Shown here: positions 7,218 through 16,287 of the stretch, piece by piece
Numbering within the stretch: the first letter of the stretch is position 1
How the letters are laid out: each line of letters starts with the position of its first letter
Assembly (NCBI RefSeq): GCF_030915405.1
Contig: NZ_CP133262.1
Span: 2,046,001-2,110,000, forward strand
DNA length: 64,000 bases
DNA from: Neobacillus nitrireducens
GTDB lineage: Bacteria; Bacillota; Bacilli; Bacillales; Cytobacillaceae
Reading direction: 5' to 3'
Position numbers and translations under genes: made by a program
Notes under the pieces: generated by a model
The model's database searches: none
What the model was told of the DNA's origin: nothing
Seen by the model: only the letters and a program-made list of their open reading frames with translations

Positions 7218-9266
7218 TTAGTAACCATTACCTTTCCCATTATTCTTCCACTTTTTATTCCACTTTTCTTTTTGTTTATTCCATTTTTCTTCCCATTTCT
7301 GAACCTCATTATTAAAGTTCTCTTGAAAATTAAACCGATTCTTCTTTTCTTCTTCTTGCCTTTTCTTTTCAATCAAGGCAGCGATATGCGGGACATTAAA
7401 GCTTTCGTTTGGTTCATTCTTTAATGCTTCCCTCATCACTTCACGAAAAACAACCGCTGAACCTTTATTGCTCATTGGCTTTAAATAATGCTCTTCATCT
7501 GTTTTATCATAGCCAACCCAAATGGCACCAACCAGTTGAGGAGTATACCCTACAAACCATTGGTCCTTTACACCATTGATTCCTGTAATCGGCACCTGAG
7601 TGGACCCGGTTTTTCCTGCGGTTTCCCGACTGGGTATTTGTGCAGCACTACCTGTTCCTTGCTCCACCACCCCAAGGAGCATAGTCGTCATACTGTCAGT
7701 AACTGCTTTTGTTGTAACTCGCTCCTTTTTGGGTTTCCACCGGGTGATAACATTCCCTTCTGCATCAACAATTTTCTTAATTGCATGGGTCTTCATTCTT
7801 ATCCCGTTATTTGGAAAAACAGCAAAGGCTTCTGCCATGTTTAGGGGAGAGACGCCATTATGCAAACCTCCCAAGGCTAGAGATAAATTGCGATCTTTTT
7901 TGTCTAATGAGATTCCAAACCGTTTAACGGAATCTAATCCTTCTTCAATTCCTAATTCATTTAAAAGCCAAACAGCAGAAACATTCTTTGATGCTTTCAC
8001 AGCTTCATACATGGGTACTTCCCCGGCATATTGATAATCATAATTACTAGGTTGATAATCGCCAAAAGTCATCGGTTCATCTTTTAACATATCGGTAATT
8101 TTCCAGCCGTTTTCCAGAGCAGGTGTATAAACGGCTAATGGCTTAAAGGAAGAACCGGGCTGCGCTTCTAATTGTGAAGCACGATTATAGCCTCTAAAGA
8201 TGTGTTTTCCTCGGCCGCCAACAATAGCCCTGATTCCGCCTGTCTTTGGATCCACTAAAATACCGCCACTCTGAACAAGACGATCTTTTCCTTCTGGAAA
8301 AAAGGAATCATTTTGATACGTCTCTTCCATAGCAGTTTGCATCACTGGTTCCAGCTCTGTATAAATTTGATAGCCGCCTGTTAGTAAGTCATCCTGTGAC
8401 AATCCATAATGGTTAATTGCTTCATCTAATACCTGATCAACATAGTATGGAAATTTACCTCGGAACGGGTCGCCGCCCTTATCATCCAATACCACTTTGT
8501 CGTGCCGTGCTTTTTCATATTGCTGCTTTGAGATATACCCTTGCTTTCGCATTTGGGTTAATACGAGGTTTCGCCTTTCAGTCGCCTTCTCCATATGTTC
8601 GTATGGGTTTAAGGCTGATGGAGCTTTAATTAACCCTGCAAGTAAGGCAGATTCACTAATGGACAGGTCTTTTACTTCTTTGGCAAAGTATTTGCTGGCC
8701 GCAGTTTTAAGACCCCATGCACCATTTCCAAAATAGATTTGATTTAAATACATTTGGAGGATTTCGGGTTTCGAATACTCCCGTTCAATTTGCAGCGCTA
8801 AAAAAACTTCTTCCATTTTTCTATTTAAAGTCTTTTGTGATGTGAGTAATGTATTCTTGGTCAATTGCTGAGTAATGGTACTGCCGCCTTCTACCATTCC
8901 CCCAGCTTTTATATCACGCATAAGCGCCCTTGATGTTCCGACAAGGTCGACACCGCTATGTTGATAAAACCGATGATCTTCAATGGCAATGATGGCATTT
9001 TTCATGGAATCTGGAACTTGCTTGATTGACACCCCTTCATTTTTATTAGCCGAAACTTTACTTGCTACATCCTCATTTACATCATAAAACACGGTTGCCT
9101 GGGGCAGTTCGTTTTTAAGTCCTGATATATCTGCATCCTTGGAAAAATAATATAGAAGACCGAAGAAACTTAATATGATAGTCAACACAGAGAGCACTAA
9201 TATTTGAAGTAAATGCCACTTTTTCCAGTTCTTAAAAATGGACATGAGCTTATGTTTAGATACCAA
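7218..9266 (-). CDS. pbpG: class A penicillin-binding protein, PbpG (PBP2d)-like
   Basis: Bifunctional peptidoglycan glycosyltransferase/transpeptidase anchored in the membrane. Of 682 residues, one TM helix spans about 18-40. The GT51 domain carries the catalytic Glu96 in EDHRF and GGSTITQQLTKN. The transpeptidase has SSFK (Ser372), SKN near 430 and KTGST near 555. The tail from about 640 is rich in Lys, Asn and Trp. The start is TTG at 9266, with AAAGGATG 8 nt upstream; an in-frame ATG seven codons on is less well placed. Length and order resemble B. subtilis PbpG, which acts in spore cortex/germ-wall synthesis. PbpF is the alternative. Confidence 0.88.
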   Translation of the reverse strand: MVSKHKLMSIFKNWKKWHLLQILVLSVLTIILSFFGLLYYFSKDADISGLKNELPQATVFYDVNEDVASKVSANKNEGVSIKQVPDSMKNAIIAIEDHRFYQHSGVDLVGTSRALMRDIKAGGMVEGGSTITQQLTKNTLLTSQKTLNRKMEEVFLALQIEREYSKPEILQMYLNQIYFGNGAWGLKTAASKYFAKEVKDLSISESALLAGLIKAPSALNPYEHMEKATERRNLVLTQMRKQGYISKQQYEKARHDKVVLDDKGGDPFRGKFPYYVDQVLDEAINHYGLSQDDLLTGGYQIYTELEPVMQTAMEETYQNDSFFPEGKDRLVQSGGILVDPKTGGIRAIVGGRGKHIFRGYNRASQLEAQPGSSFKPLAVYTPALENGWKITDMLKDEPMTFGDYQPSNYDYQYAGEVPMYEAVKASKNVSAVWLLNELGIEEGLDSVKRFGISLDKKDRNLSLALGGLHNGVSPLNMAEAFAVFPNNGIRMKTHAIKKIVDAEGNVITRWKPKKERVTTKAVTDSMTTMLLGVVEQGTGSAAQIPSRETAGKTGSTQVPITGINGVKDQWFVGYTPQLVGAIWVGYDKTDEEHYLKPMSNKGSAVVFREVMREALKNEPNESFNVPHIAALIEKKRQEEEKKNRFNFQENFNNEVQKWEEKWNKQKEKWNKKWKNNGKGNGY

Positions 9267-9323
9267 ATGAAAAACATCCTTTATCTATAATCTCTAACAA
9301 CGATTAGTATTCCATAAAAAAGA

Positions 9324-9352
9324 AAAAAGATGGGCGAATTCCCCATCTTTTC
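9324..9352 (-). terminator. terminator of the XRE regulator gene
   Basis: The 9-bp stem AAAGATGGG/CCCATCTTT is followed on the minus strand by a T-run (TTTTTTCTTTTTT). It lies between the regulator and pbpG. Confidence 0.8.
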
Positions 9353-9357
9353 CATGT

Positions 9358-9816
9358 CTAATATTCATTTTTAGTCAACTCTTTAAAGCGTTGTCTTGAA
9401 AGCTTCTCATCAATACTGCTAAAGATTCGGTAATTTCTCTCATCCAAGATTCGAAAATGTTTACTAAGAATATTTTGTTGAAGAATATATCCATTTTTCT
9501 TTGAAACTATTCTCCACCAAATCCTGCCGCCGAATGTTTTTGATTTACGAATATCTATTCCTTCGCGGGCAACCGTTTCTAACACTTCGAGTGGCTCATT
9601 TCCAAATAAAAATTGGACGGTTTCCGTTTCACGGAAAAGAGCACAAATAGAAACAGCCGTAGACCAGTTGGCCAGAACTCTACCCTTCTCAATTTGAACG
9701 AGTGTTTTCTTTGAGACTCCAATGATTTCTGCCATTTTATCCTGAGTATAACCTGCTTCAGTCCGGATAAGACGAAGCTTTTCAGAAACCTGCATAATAA
9801 TTTCATCCCTGGTCAC
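9358..9816 (-). CDS. XRE-family regulator with C-terminal ligand domain
   Basis: A DNA-binding protein of 152 residues from the GTG start at 9816. That GTG has AAGGAAGGG 7 nt upstream; the in-frame TTG at 9834 starts just before this SD and is rejected. The helix-turn-helix is TQDKMAEIIGVSKKTLVQIE (about residues 27-46). The C-terminal ~90 residues are basic and aromatic (FGGRIWWRIVSKKNGY) and not a named domain I recognise. The gene is monocistronic. Its promoter -10 lies inside a perfect palindrome at 9840-9861, so autorepression is likely. The other targets are unknown. Confidence 0.8.
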   Translation of the reverse strand: MTRDEIIMQVSEKLRLIRTEAGYTQDKMAEIIGVSKKTLVQIEKGRVLANWSTAVSICALFRETETVQFLFGNEPLEVLETVAREGIDIRKSKTFGGRIWWRIVSKKNGYILQQNILSKHFRILDERNYRIFSSIDEKLSRQRFKELTKNEY

Positions 9817-9839
9817 GTTTAGCCCTTCCTTCAATGGTA

Positions 9840-9861
9840 ACTAGTGTAATTTTACACTAGT
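9840..9861. promoter_or_regulatory. perfect 22-bp operator palindrome
   Basis: ACTAGTGTAA-TT-TTACACTAGT is a perfect inverted repeat with 10-bp arms. It covers the -10 box of the divergently read XRE regulator gene and ends 23 bp before its start. This is the expected geometry for repression of its own promoter. Confidence 0.7.
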
Positions 9862-9877
9862 TTGGTGAATCATTCAA
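9849..9877 (-). promoter_or_regulatory. sigma-A promoter of the XRE regulator gene
   Basis: On the minus strand, TTGAAT (9872-9877), a 17-nt spacer and TAAAAT (9849-9854). The -10 lies inside the operator palindrome. Confidence 0.65.
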
Positions 9878-9890
9878 ATTTTTTCACAAA

Positions 9891-9920
9891 AAAACTGCTA
9901 CCTCTAAAGATAGCAGTTTT
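9891..9920 (-). terminator. terminator of the feo operon
   Basis: AAAACTGCTA (9891-9900) pairs with TAGCAGTTTT (9911-9920). On the minus strand it runs into TTTTTTTG just after the Cys-rich FeoB-associated gene. Confidence 0.8.
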
Positions 9921-9926
9921 AATTAG

Positions 9927-10082
9927 TTATTGAATTTTGGGCGGGGTCCCACAATTGCTTGAACATGAATTTTTCACTTCACATGCAGCGCATTTTCCCT
10001 TTTTCGATTTATTAATAAACCTGACTAAGGCCCAAGATGCGTATCCAAAAATAGCGGCCCCTATTACTATATTGGCAATCAT
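9927..10082 (-). CDS. FeoB-associated Cys-rich membrane protein
   Basis: A 51-residue protein at the end of the feo operon. It has one N-terminal TM segment (IVIGAAIFGYASWALVRFI), then a basic stretch and a Cys-rich tail with CAAC, C and C (four cysteines in KCAACEVKNSCSSNCG). This is the hallmark of the FeoB-associated Cys-rich family in Firmicutes. SD GAGGTGA is 4-5 nt from the ATG. It starts 21 bp after feoB and is followed by a terminator. It probably binds Fe(II) or assists FeoB at the membrane, in the place of FeoC. Confidence 0.85.
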   Translation of the reverse strand: MIANIVIGAAIFGYASWALVRFINKSKKGKCAACEVKNSCSSNCGTPPKIQ

Positions 10083-10103
10083 TTCTTCACCTCATTTTTA
10101 AGT

Positions 10104-12107
10104 TTATACAAGTCCAAACAATTTTCCACCTTGATAGATAATCAAAGATAAGACATAGGCAATCGCAAATGCATAAATCATTGAAAAAGCTGTCCACTTC
10201 TTTGAATTCGTTTCTTTATAGATTGTTGCTACCGTCGCCAAACATGGAATATATAACAAAATAAAAACCATAAAACTATAGGCAGCCAGCGGAGTATAAT
10301 AATCGGCCAGCAGCCCTTGCAGATTAGCATCGTTCGGAACAAAATAGATGATGTTCATAGTAGAAATAATGGCTTCCTTTGCCAAGAACCCAGTAATTAA
10401 CGATGCGGATGCCTGCCATGTTCCAAATCCAATCGGATCAAAAATGGGTGCGATAACATTCCCAATCGCCGCTAAATAACTATGATCCATATCAACCTTT
10501 AAACCACTCGGACCTGCATAAGATAACAACCAGATAAAAACTGAACCGGCAAAAATAAATGTCCCTGCTTTTCTTACAAATCCTTTCCCTTTATCCCAAG
10601 TACTTCTCCAAAGTGATTGAAATTGGGGCAGTCGGTAAGGTGGAAGTTCTATAACAAATAATGAAGTTTCTGATTTAAGTACTGTAGATGAAAAGACTTT
10701 TGCCAAGGTTAATGCAACAATAATACCTAGGACATACAGGCTCAAGACCACCAATGCTTTATTTCCTGCAAAGAAGGCACCAACGAATAATGCATACACC
10801 GGTAAGCGCGCTGAGCATGACATTAATGGGGTGAGTAAAATGGTTAACAGCCTCTCCCGCGGTGTTTCAATTGTTCTTGCTGCCATTATTCCCGGGACAT
10901 TACAGCCAAAACCAATCATCATTGGAATAAATGCCTTTCCATTTAAGCCAACTGATTCCATAATCCGGTCCATAACTAATGCGACACGAGCCATATATCC
11001 TGAATCTTCTAATAAAGAAATAAAAAAGAAGAGGATGAAAATTTGCGGTACAAAGACGAGAACCCCGCCTACTCCAGCAACTAAGCCTTCAATAATTAAC
11101 GCATGGATAAAATCTGAGGCATGAATAGCAGTTAATACCTTCTCAAAGCCTACCGTAATCGGTCCCGTTAAAAATCCATCCAAGAGATTAGATAATGGCG
11201 TGCCTAGCCAATCAAAGGTCAGCATAAACATAAAATACATTAGCAGCAAGAAAATTGGCATTCCTAGAAACCGATTCGTAACGATACTATCAACTTTTTC
11301 TGAAAGAGGAATATCCGAATTACTTTTCCTTGCAACTTCAGCGGCAATCCCCTCGATTACTTCTTTTCTTTTTTGATATATATAGTTTGCTAAGGATTTT
11401 ACCTCATACTGTTTTTGTAGTTTTGATTCTAGCTTTGCCTTTACAGAATTCAGCAATTGTGGATCGTCAATGCTATGAAGATAGTTTCTAACGTATTCAT
11501 TTCCTTCAAAATATTGAATCGCCAAAAAGCGTTCAGAAAGGTCAGTTTTTCCATGTAACATACCAGTCAATGTCACAATTGCTTCTTCAACCTCTTTTCC
11601 GTAGTAAACGAGGTTCTTTTTAACAGGCTGGATTGATTTTGTTGAGATGGCATCTACTAGCTTGTCACAGCCCTTACCGCTTCTTGCTACGACAGGTACT
11701 ACGGGAACCCCGAGAACCTCCGAAAGCTTTCCGGCATCTATTTGAATCCCACGCTTATTCGCTACGTCAATCATATTAAGTCCAATAAGTGCAGGCTTTT
11801 CAAACTCTAGCAATTGTAAGGTCAAATGTAAATTACGTTCTAATTGAGAAGCATCTAATATATTAAGGAGCCGGTCAACAGATTCATTTAAAAAGAAGGA
11901 AGTAACAACTCCTTCATCCTTTGACAGTGGATTAAGCGTATATACACCTGGTAAATCAATTAATTGATCAATATTATTTTTAAAAATACCAACTTTCTTT
12001 TCAACGGTTACACCGCTCCAGTTCCCAACATATTCATAGGATCCTGTTAAGTTATTAAACAATGAAGTTTTCCCGGTATTGGGATTTCCAATTAAAGCGA
12101 TTTCCAT
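10104..12107 (-). CDS. feoB: ferrous iron transport protein B
   Basis: Membrane Fe(II) transporter driven by an N-terminal G-protein domain. Of 667 residues, G1 is GNPNTGKTS (about 7-15), G3 is DLPGVYTL and G4 is NMID. The rest holds the Gate/Core membrane helices, with a Cys-containing MIGFGCNVPG motif in the core. It overlaps feoA by one base (TAATG). The operon is feoA-feoB-Cys-rich peptide, with a Fur box before feoA. Length is near the family's shorter end; all key motifs are present. Confidence 0.96.
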   Translation of the reverse strand: MEIALIGNPNTGKTSLFNNLTGSYEYVGNWSGVTVEKKVGIFKNNIDQLIDLPGVYTLNPLSKDEGVVTSFFLNESVDRLLNILDASQLERNLHLTLQLLEFEKPALIGLNMIDVANKRGIQIDAGKLSEVLGVPVVPVVARSGKGCDKLVDAISTKSIQPVKKNLVYYGKEVEEAIVTLTGMLHGKTDLSERFLAIQYFEGNEYVRNYLHSIDDPQLLNSVKAKLESKLQKQYEVKSLANYIYQKRKEVIEGIAAEVARKSNSDIPLSEKVDSIVTNRFLGMPIFLLLMYFMFMLTFDWLGTPLSNLLDGFLTGPITVGFEKVLTAIHASDFIHALIIEGLVAGVGGVLVFVPQIFILFFFISLLEDSGYMARVALVMDRIMESVGLNGKAFIPMMIGFGCNVPGIMAARTIETPRERLLTILLTPLMSCSARLPVYALFVGAFFAGNKALVVLSLYVLGIIVALTLAKVFSSTVLKSETSLFVIELPPYRLPQFQSLWRSTWDKGKGFVRKAGTFIFAGSVFIWLLSYAGPSGLKVDMDHSYLAAIGNVIAPIFDPIGFGTWQASASLITGFLAKEAIISTMNIIYFVPNDANLQGLLADYYTPLAAYSFMVFILLYIPCLATVATIYKETNSKKWTAFSMIYAFAIAYVLSLIIYQGGKLFGLV

Positions 12108-12331
12108 TATAATTTCACCACTTCAATCTGAACTGCTTCCCTGCGACGGATACCAACACACTGTCCGCACGATTCAATCATTACTGGCCCGCCAAATGGC
12201 ATCACACACTTAACGCATATCTCTGAGCCTTCTGTAATCCCTAAGTCAAGTAAACGTCTTTGTACCAAGTGACCAACTTGAGAAAGATTAATAATCTTCC
12301 CTTTCCCCCCTGCTTTTAACAATCCGAACAT
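12107..12331 (-). CDS. feoA: ferrous iron transport protein A
   Basis: A 74-residue SH3-like cytoplasmic protein needed for FeoB activity. It shows the typical LSQVGHLVQRRLLDLGITEG and a C-terminal region rich in Val and Ile. Unusually Cys-containing CVKC and CGQC sites are seen in the second half. SD AGGGTGAT is about 6 nt from the ATG. It is the first gene of the feo operon; its stop overlaps the feoB start. Confidence 0.93.
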   Translation of the reverse strand: MFGLLKAGGKGKIINLSQVGHLVQRRLLDLGITEGSEICVKCVMPFGGPVMIESCGQCVGIRRREAVQIEVVKL

Positions 12332-12355
12332 TTATATCACCCTATCTACGTTAAT

Positions 12356-12370
12356 TGAGAATGATTATCT
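12356..12370. promoter_or_regulatory. Fur box of the feo operon
   Basis: TGAGAATGATTATCT matches the 7-1-7 Fur consensus TGATAATNATTATCA at 13 of 15 positions, 25 bp before feoA. Iron-repressed expression is expected. Confidence 0.75.
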
Positions 12371-12446
12371 TTCTATATCGTCATTTTAACACTTTTTTTC
12401 GGTAATAAGCATAATAAATTTGTCAAAAGTTTGAAAAATATTAATA

Positions 12447-12482
12447 AAAAAAGAAAAGAGCGAGTGGACTCTTTTCTTTTTA
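12447..12482. terminator. bidirectional terminator-like hairpin
   Basis: GAAAAGAG (12453-12460) pairs with CTCTTTTC (12469-12476), flanked by A-runs and T-runs on either side. No gene ends immediately beside it, so its role is uncertain. Confidence 0.5.
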
Positions 12483-12663
12483 ACTATGTTTATTAATTTT
12501 TTTGTGTAAATAATCGCTTTTGAACTAACAGGTTCATAGGGTCAGAACTCAAGACGCTCACTCTCAGCCACATAAAATGCAGCTCCCCTTGTGGAAATAT
12601 TCAATTGTTTCCATAAAAATATACTATTCTTTTATTGCTTTTTCAAGGAAAATAGAAAATAAA

Positions 12664-12692
12664 GAAGGAATTCTACACTATTCATCGAATTA
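12664..12692 (+). promoter_or_regulatory. sigma-H-type promoter of the sensor kinase
   Basis: GAAGGAATT (12664-12672), 11 nt, then ATCGAATTA (12684-12692). This fits the sigma-H consensus RnAGGAwWW-N11/12-RnnGAATww at every fixed position. It places the kinase among early-sporulation genes. Confidence 0.7.
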
Positions 12693-12735
12693 ACACTTAA
12701 AGCAGTTTTGTCAATTACATAGGGGGAAAAACGGC

Positions 12736-13890
12736 ATGTTCACGGAAAGCCAAACGGATTTAATTGATTTTTTCGCTCAAAACAAACAGAAACTGATACA
12801 AGAGTGGGAAAATGCCATTGTTATAACTAAAGCAGACCCATTTAAATTGAAGATTCAAGAAAACGGAGCGGCCTTACTCGATGTCTTGCTTCATATGCAT
12901 AAAATGACGAAACCAGAGCTTTTAGACATAATTGAAAAGCTTGCTATAGAAGTTTCACAAGAAAGAGTCTTGGCCGATATTAACCTTGGAGATTTTGTAT
13001 ATAATGTGAATCTAGGTAGAACCGTTTTATACAGTTATCTAAGTAATGTTGGGCTTCCATGGTCTGATATGCAAGAAGCGGTAAACAAAATTAACTTTTG
13101 CTTCGATAAATTTTTATTCTATGCTGTATCACATTACTCTGAAGCAAAAAACAAAATAATTGAGGAAAAAACGATGCACATCGATTCTACCCATCAGGAT
13201 CGATTGACGCTACTTGGCCAAATGACATCAAGTTTTATCCATGAGTTTAGAAATCCACTAACATCTGTTCAGGGATTTATCCAATTGCTTAAAGCCGATT
13301 ATCCGAATATGAAATATTTAGAAATCATTTCAAGTGAGTTGGATCAACTTAATTTCCGTATTTCGCAATTTTTACTTTTATCAAAAAAAGAGTTAATTGG
13401 GAAGGAAAAGGATTACTTCAATTTAAATACGCTAATTGATGAAGTTTTAAACTTTCTCTACCCCAGCATCCTCGATGGAAAAGTAAAAATAAAAAAGGAA
13501 TTAAGTGAAGAGATTACTTTAAATGGGTATGCAGATGAAATCCGGCAAGTATTTATTAATATTATTTTTAATGCAATTGATGTCCTAAATCATGATGAGA
13601 ATCCAAATCCAACAATCGAAATCTATAGTTGTCTTGATAATCAGTCGATCAAAATCAATATTTCTAATAACGGCCCCGTCATTCCAACGGAATTAAGAAA
13701 AACCATTTTCGAACCATTCTTCACAACAAAAAAACTGGGGACAGGTCTTGGTTTGTTTGTATGTAAAGAGATTATTGAAAAACATAAGGGGGTTTTAGAG
13801 TGTGAATCAACCCCGGATAAAACAACATTTTCCATTCTATTACCTGTCGCCCCAGTTATTCCGAAGAATCATGAACAAGAAATTTTATAG
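12736..13890 (+). CDS. sporulation-type sensor histidine kinase (cytoplasmic)
   Basis: A 384-residue kinase with no TM segment. Residues 1-145 resemble the Bacillus HisK_N-type sensor region. The phospho-acceptor is His169 in SFIHEFRNPLTS. The HATPase domain has the N box NIIFNAIDVL (about 273-282) and the G box GTGLGLF. SD AGGGGGAA precedes the ATG. There is no response regulator beside it, as expected for orphan kinases feeding the Spo0F phosphorelay, and the sigma-H promoter upstream supports that role. Which Kin paralogue it matches cannot be said. Confidence 0.85.
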   Translation: MFTESQTDLIDFFAQNKQKLIQEWENAIVITKADPFKLKIQENGAALLDVLLHMHKMTKPELLDIIEKLAIEVSQERVLADINLGDFVYNVNLGRTVLYSYLSNVGLPWSDMQEAVNKINFCFDKFLFYAVSHYSEAKNKIIEEKTMHIDSTHQDRLTLLGQMTSSFIHEFRNPLTSVQGFIQLLKADYPNMKYLEIISSELDQLNFRISQFLLLSKKELIGKEKDYFNLNTLIDEVLNFLYPSILDGKVKIKKELSEEITLNGYADEIRQVFINIIFNAIDVLNHDENPNPTIEIYSCLDNQSIKINISNNGPVIPTELRKTIFEPFFTTKKLGTGLGLFVCKEIIEKHKGVLECESTPDKTTFSILLPVAPVIPKNHEQEIL

Positions 13891-13901
13891 TTCTTTTGAC
13901 C

Positions 13902-13934
13902 AATCCCACTTTAATCAAGCTGGGATTTTTTTAT
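13902..13934 (+). terminator. terminator of the kinase gene
   Basis: AATCCCA (13902-13908) pairs with TGGGATT (13921-13927), followed by TTTTTTATTT. Confidence 0.8.
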
Positions 13935-14011
13935 TTCTCATCGATCAATCTTCCACAAGGGTCCTATCGTGCATATGATGAACTAAAAATTTTTATCGGG
14001 AGATTAGACCA

Positions 14012-14566
14012 ATGTTTACATTAAAGGTAGATAATCAAATTGAACTCCAGTTATTTCAGCAACATCACGCCTTGAAGTTATATCAACTGGTTGAGGAAAA
14101 TCGTGAACATTTACGCGAATGGATGCCCTGGGTAGATAGCATGAATTCCCCCTATCAGTTTGAATCGATTATTCCGATTTGGCTCTCCCAATTCGCGGAG
14201 AATAACGGATTAAACGTGGGGATTCTCTATAATGGAGAACTGGTTGGCTCGATCGGATTACATCAAATTGATTGGCATAACCGAATGGCAAATATCGGCT
14301 ATTATCTATCCAAAACCGCAGAAGGTCATGGGATCATGACTCGTACCGTCCAATCTTTGCTAAACTATACCTTTTTCACCTTAGGATTAAACCGTGTAGA
14401 AATTCGTTGTGGTGTAAAAAACAAAAAAAGCCGTGCGATTCCTGAAAGACTCGGATTTGTTAAGGAAGGAATCATTCGGGACGGAGAACAATTATATGGA
14501 AACTTTCATGATCTCTTTGTTTATGGAATGCTAGCCAGTGAGTGGAAAAAAAGAGTTCCTTATTAG
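14012..14566 (+). CDS. GNAT acetyltransferase, RimL/YdaF-like
   Basis: A 184-residue N-acetyltransferase similar in length and layout to B. subtilis YdaF and RimJ/RimL enzymes, which acetylate ribosomal protein N-termini or related amines. Seen: REHLREWMPWVD near residue 30-42 (typical of the RimL group), GSIGLHQID, and the acetyl-CoA loop region AEGHGIMTRTVQS. It ends with GVKNKKSRAIPERLGFVKEG. SD GGGAGA lies about 8 nt before the ATG. It is monocistronic with a terminator at 14594. The substrate is not predictable. Confidence 0.85.
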   Translation: MFTLKVDNQIELQLFQQHHALKLYQLVEENREHLREWMPWVDSMNSPYQFESIIPIWLSQFAENNGLNVGILYNGELVGSIGLHQIDWHNRMANIGYYLSKTAEGHGIMTRTVQSLLNYTFFTLGLNRVEIRCGVKNKKSRAIPERLGFVKEGIIRDGEQLYGNFHDLFVYGMLASEWKKRVPY

Positions 14567-14593
14567 AATTTCTTTTGCTCATGTTCAATTGAT

Positions 14594-14617
14594 GCTGCCT
14601 ATTAGGCAGTCTTTTTT
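14594..14617 (+). terminator. terminator of the GNAT gene
   Basis: CTGCCT (14595-14600) pairs with AGGCAG (14604-14609), followed by TCTTTTTTA. Confidence 0.7.
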
Positions 14618-14627
14618 ATGTGGTGAT

Positions 14628-14656
14628 TTGCTAATAGAATTTTTTTTTGAAATAAT
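14628..14656 (+). promoter_or_regulatory. sigma-A promoter of the first CNNM transporter gene
   Basis: TTGCTA (14628-14633), a 17-nt spacer, then AATAAT (14651-14656). Transcription from near 14663 would give a leader of about 48 nt, just enough for the two competing hairpins at 14675-14705. Confidence 0.45.
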
Positions 14657-14674
14657 GGGTTCAGTACAACGTAA

Positions 14675-14705
14675 GTGAGGTGGCATACCTTACCTCTAGT
14701 AAGGT
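14675..14705 (+). promoter_or_regulatory. SD-sequestering leader with mutually exclusive hairpins (copy 1)
   Basis: Three consecutive 7-nt elements lie in a row: GTGAGGT (14675-14681), ACCTTAC (14687-14693) and GTAAGGT (14699-14705), each pair separated by 5 nt. The middle element can pair with either neighbour. The 3' pairing hides the SD AAGGTGA (14701-14707) of the gene starting at 14711; the 5' pairing frees it. This is the layout of a translational switch. Confidence 0.55.
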
Positions 14706-14710
14706 GATAG

Positions 14711-16039
14711 ATGATTTGGATGAATGTAATAATAATTATTATCTTGATAGCCTTTACCGCACTTTTTGTCGCTTCTGAATTTGCGATGGTAAAGGTTCGA
14801 ACAACGAGAATTGATCAATTACTATCAGAAGGAAATCCAAAAGCAGAAGCAGCTAAGAAAGTCATTTCGAATTTGGATGGATATTTATCAGCTACACAGG
14901 TTGGAATAACAATTATCTCCTTGATTTTAGGATGGCTGGGTGAGCCCACGATTCGAGAGCTGCTAAATCCCATTTTTCAATGGATTCAATTACCTTTATC
15001 TTTAAAGCACATTATCTCGTTTATAATTGCTTTTATTGTCATAACCTATTTCCATGTAGTCATTGGAGAATTATCACCAAAAACGATTGCGATTCAAAAA
15101 GCAGAAGAAATTCTTTTGTTTTTTGCTCGACCGTTAATCCTATTTTATAAGTTGATGTATCCATTTATTTGGATTCTTAATCATTCGGCACGTTTTGTAA
15201 CTGGACTTTTCGGAATCCAACCAGCATCTGAACATGATATGGTTCTCTCGGAAGAAGAACTGCGGTTAATTCTCTCGCAAAGCTATGAAAGTGGGGAAAT
15301 AAATCAATCTGAATACCGTTATATGAACCGAATTTTTGAATTTGATAATCGGATAGCGAAAGAAATTATGGTTCCGAGAACTGAGCTTATTACTCTTTCT
15401 AGGGATGCCTTAATGGATGAAATAATTGAAATCGTCAAGGAAGAAAAATACACTAGATATCCCCTAATTGACGGTGACAAAGATAATATTTTGGGGGTAG
15501 TTAATATTAAAGAGGTCTTAACCGATTGTATCCAGCAAAAATGTACTGGCGAACGACCGCTTATTCCCTATCTAAAGCCAGTTATCCATGTCATTGAAAC
15601 CATACCGATTCAGGAACTTCTTGTTAAACTGCAAAAAAACCGTTCACACATGGCTGTTTTATCTGATGAATATGGAGGGACAGCAGGTATTGTCACTGTC
15701 GAAGATATTCTTGAAGAAATTGTTGGTGAAATACGAGATGAATTTGATTTAGATGAACTTCCGCTTGTTCAGAAGGAAGCAGATGGACATTTTATCTTAG
15801 ATGGAAAAGTACTGATTAGCGAAGTAAATGACCTCCTCGGGACCACACTTGATGAAGAGGATGTTGATACGATCGGGGGCTGGTTTTTAACTCAAAAGTT
15901 TGATGTACATAAAGGAGATTTCATTGAAAACGACGGATTTGTTTTTAAAATTAATGAGATAGAAGGTCACCATATTCTGTATATTGAAGTACACAAACTA
16001 GAAAACAACCAAGAAAAGGCGGGGCCGGCTCCTGAATAG
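14711..16039 (+). CDS. CNNM/CorC-type (HlyC-like) divalent-cation transporter
   Basis: Integral membrane protein of 442 residues. An N-terminal CNNM/DUF21 domain (about 1-195, three or four TM segments) begins with [12 protein letters not shown]. Two CBS domains follow (about 205-335, with [11 protein letters not shown] and [23 protein letters not shown]), then a C-terminal CorC_HlyC domain. Relatives such as B. subtilis MpfA (YhdP) export Mg2+. It is one of two adjacent paralogues, each with its own promoter. The ATG at 14711 is used; its SD is buried in the upstream hairpin. Confidence 0.9.
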   Translation: MIWMNVIIIIILIAFTALFVASEFAMVKVRTTRIDQLLSEGNPKAEAAKKVISNLDGYLSATQVGITIISLILGWLGEPTIRELLNPIFQWIQLPLSLKHIISFIIAFIVITYFHVVIGELSPKTIAIQKAEEILLFFARPLILFYKLMYPFIWILNHSARFVTGLFGIQPASEHDMVLSEEELRLILSQSYESGEINQSEYRYMNRIFEFDNRIAKEIMVPRTELITLSRDALMDEIIEIVKEEKYTRYPLIDGDKDNILGVVNIKEVLTDCIQQKCTGERPLIPYLKPVIHVIETIPIQELLVKLQKNRSHMAVLSDEYGGTAGIVTVEDILEEIVGEIRDEFDLDELPLVQKEADGHFILDGKVLISEVNDLLGTTLDEEDVDTIGGWFLTQKFDVHKGDFIENDGFVFKINEIEGHHILYIEVHKLENNQEKAGPAPE

Positions 16040-16148
16040 GAGCTGGAATTTATTTTGCGTAATTTTTGTAATATTTCGTCATTAATGTTCATATTCACTT
16101 TGTTTTCCCATAAAATATAGTTATCAACCAATATACTAACCAGAACGT

Positions 16149-16177
16149 TTGACTGTACAGTTCAAATTCTTTATAAT
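16149..16177 (+). promoter_or_regulatory. sigma-A promoter of the second CNNM transporter gene
   Basis: TTGACT (16149-16154), a 17-nt spacer, then TATAAT (16172-16177). Transcription from about 16184 would give a leader near 150 nt. Confidence 0.7.
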
Positions 16178-16287
16178 TATTGTTAATTTACAAAATTGTC
16201 GAGGTGGTATAATGACCATTAGACGAGATTAGAAGAAAGCTAGATATGAGTTGATTGTATTACGAGTTGATTTTTTTTATCAAACTG

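Larger units (their letters stand above)
12371..12735. other. intergenic stretch between feoA and the sensor kinase
   Basis: It contains a bidirectional terminator-like hairpin at 12447-12482 and a sigma-H promoter at 12664-12692. The middle (12483-12660) holds only a short GAAC/GTTC hairpin and no convincing ORF. Confidence 0.6.

Noticed and set aside
7600..8034. 144-codon plus-strand ORF inside pbpG
   Set aside because: Antisense to a well-defined penicillin-binding protein with all catalytic motifs; no SD or independent signals.
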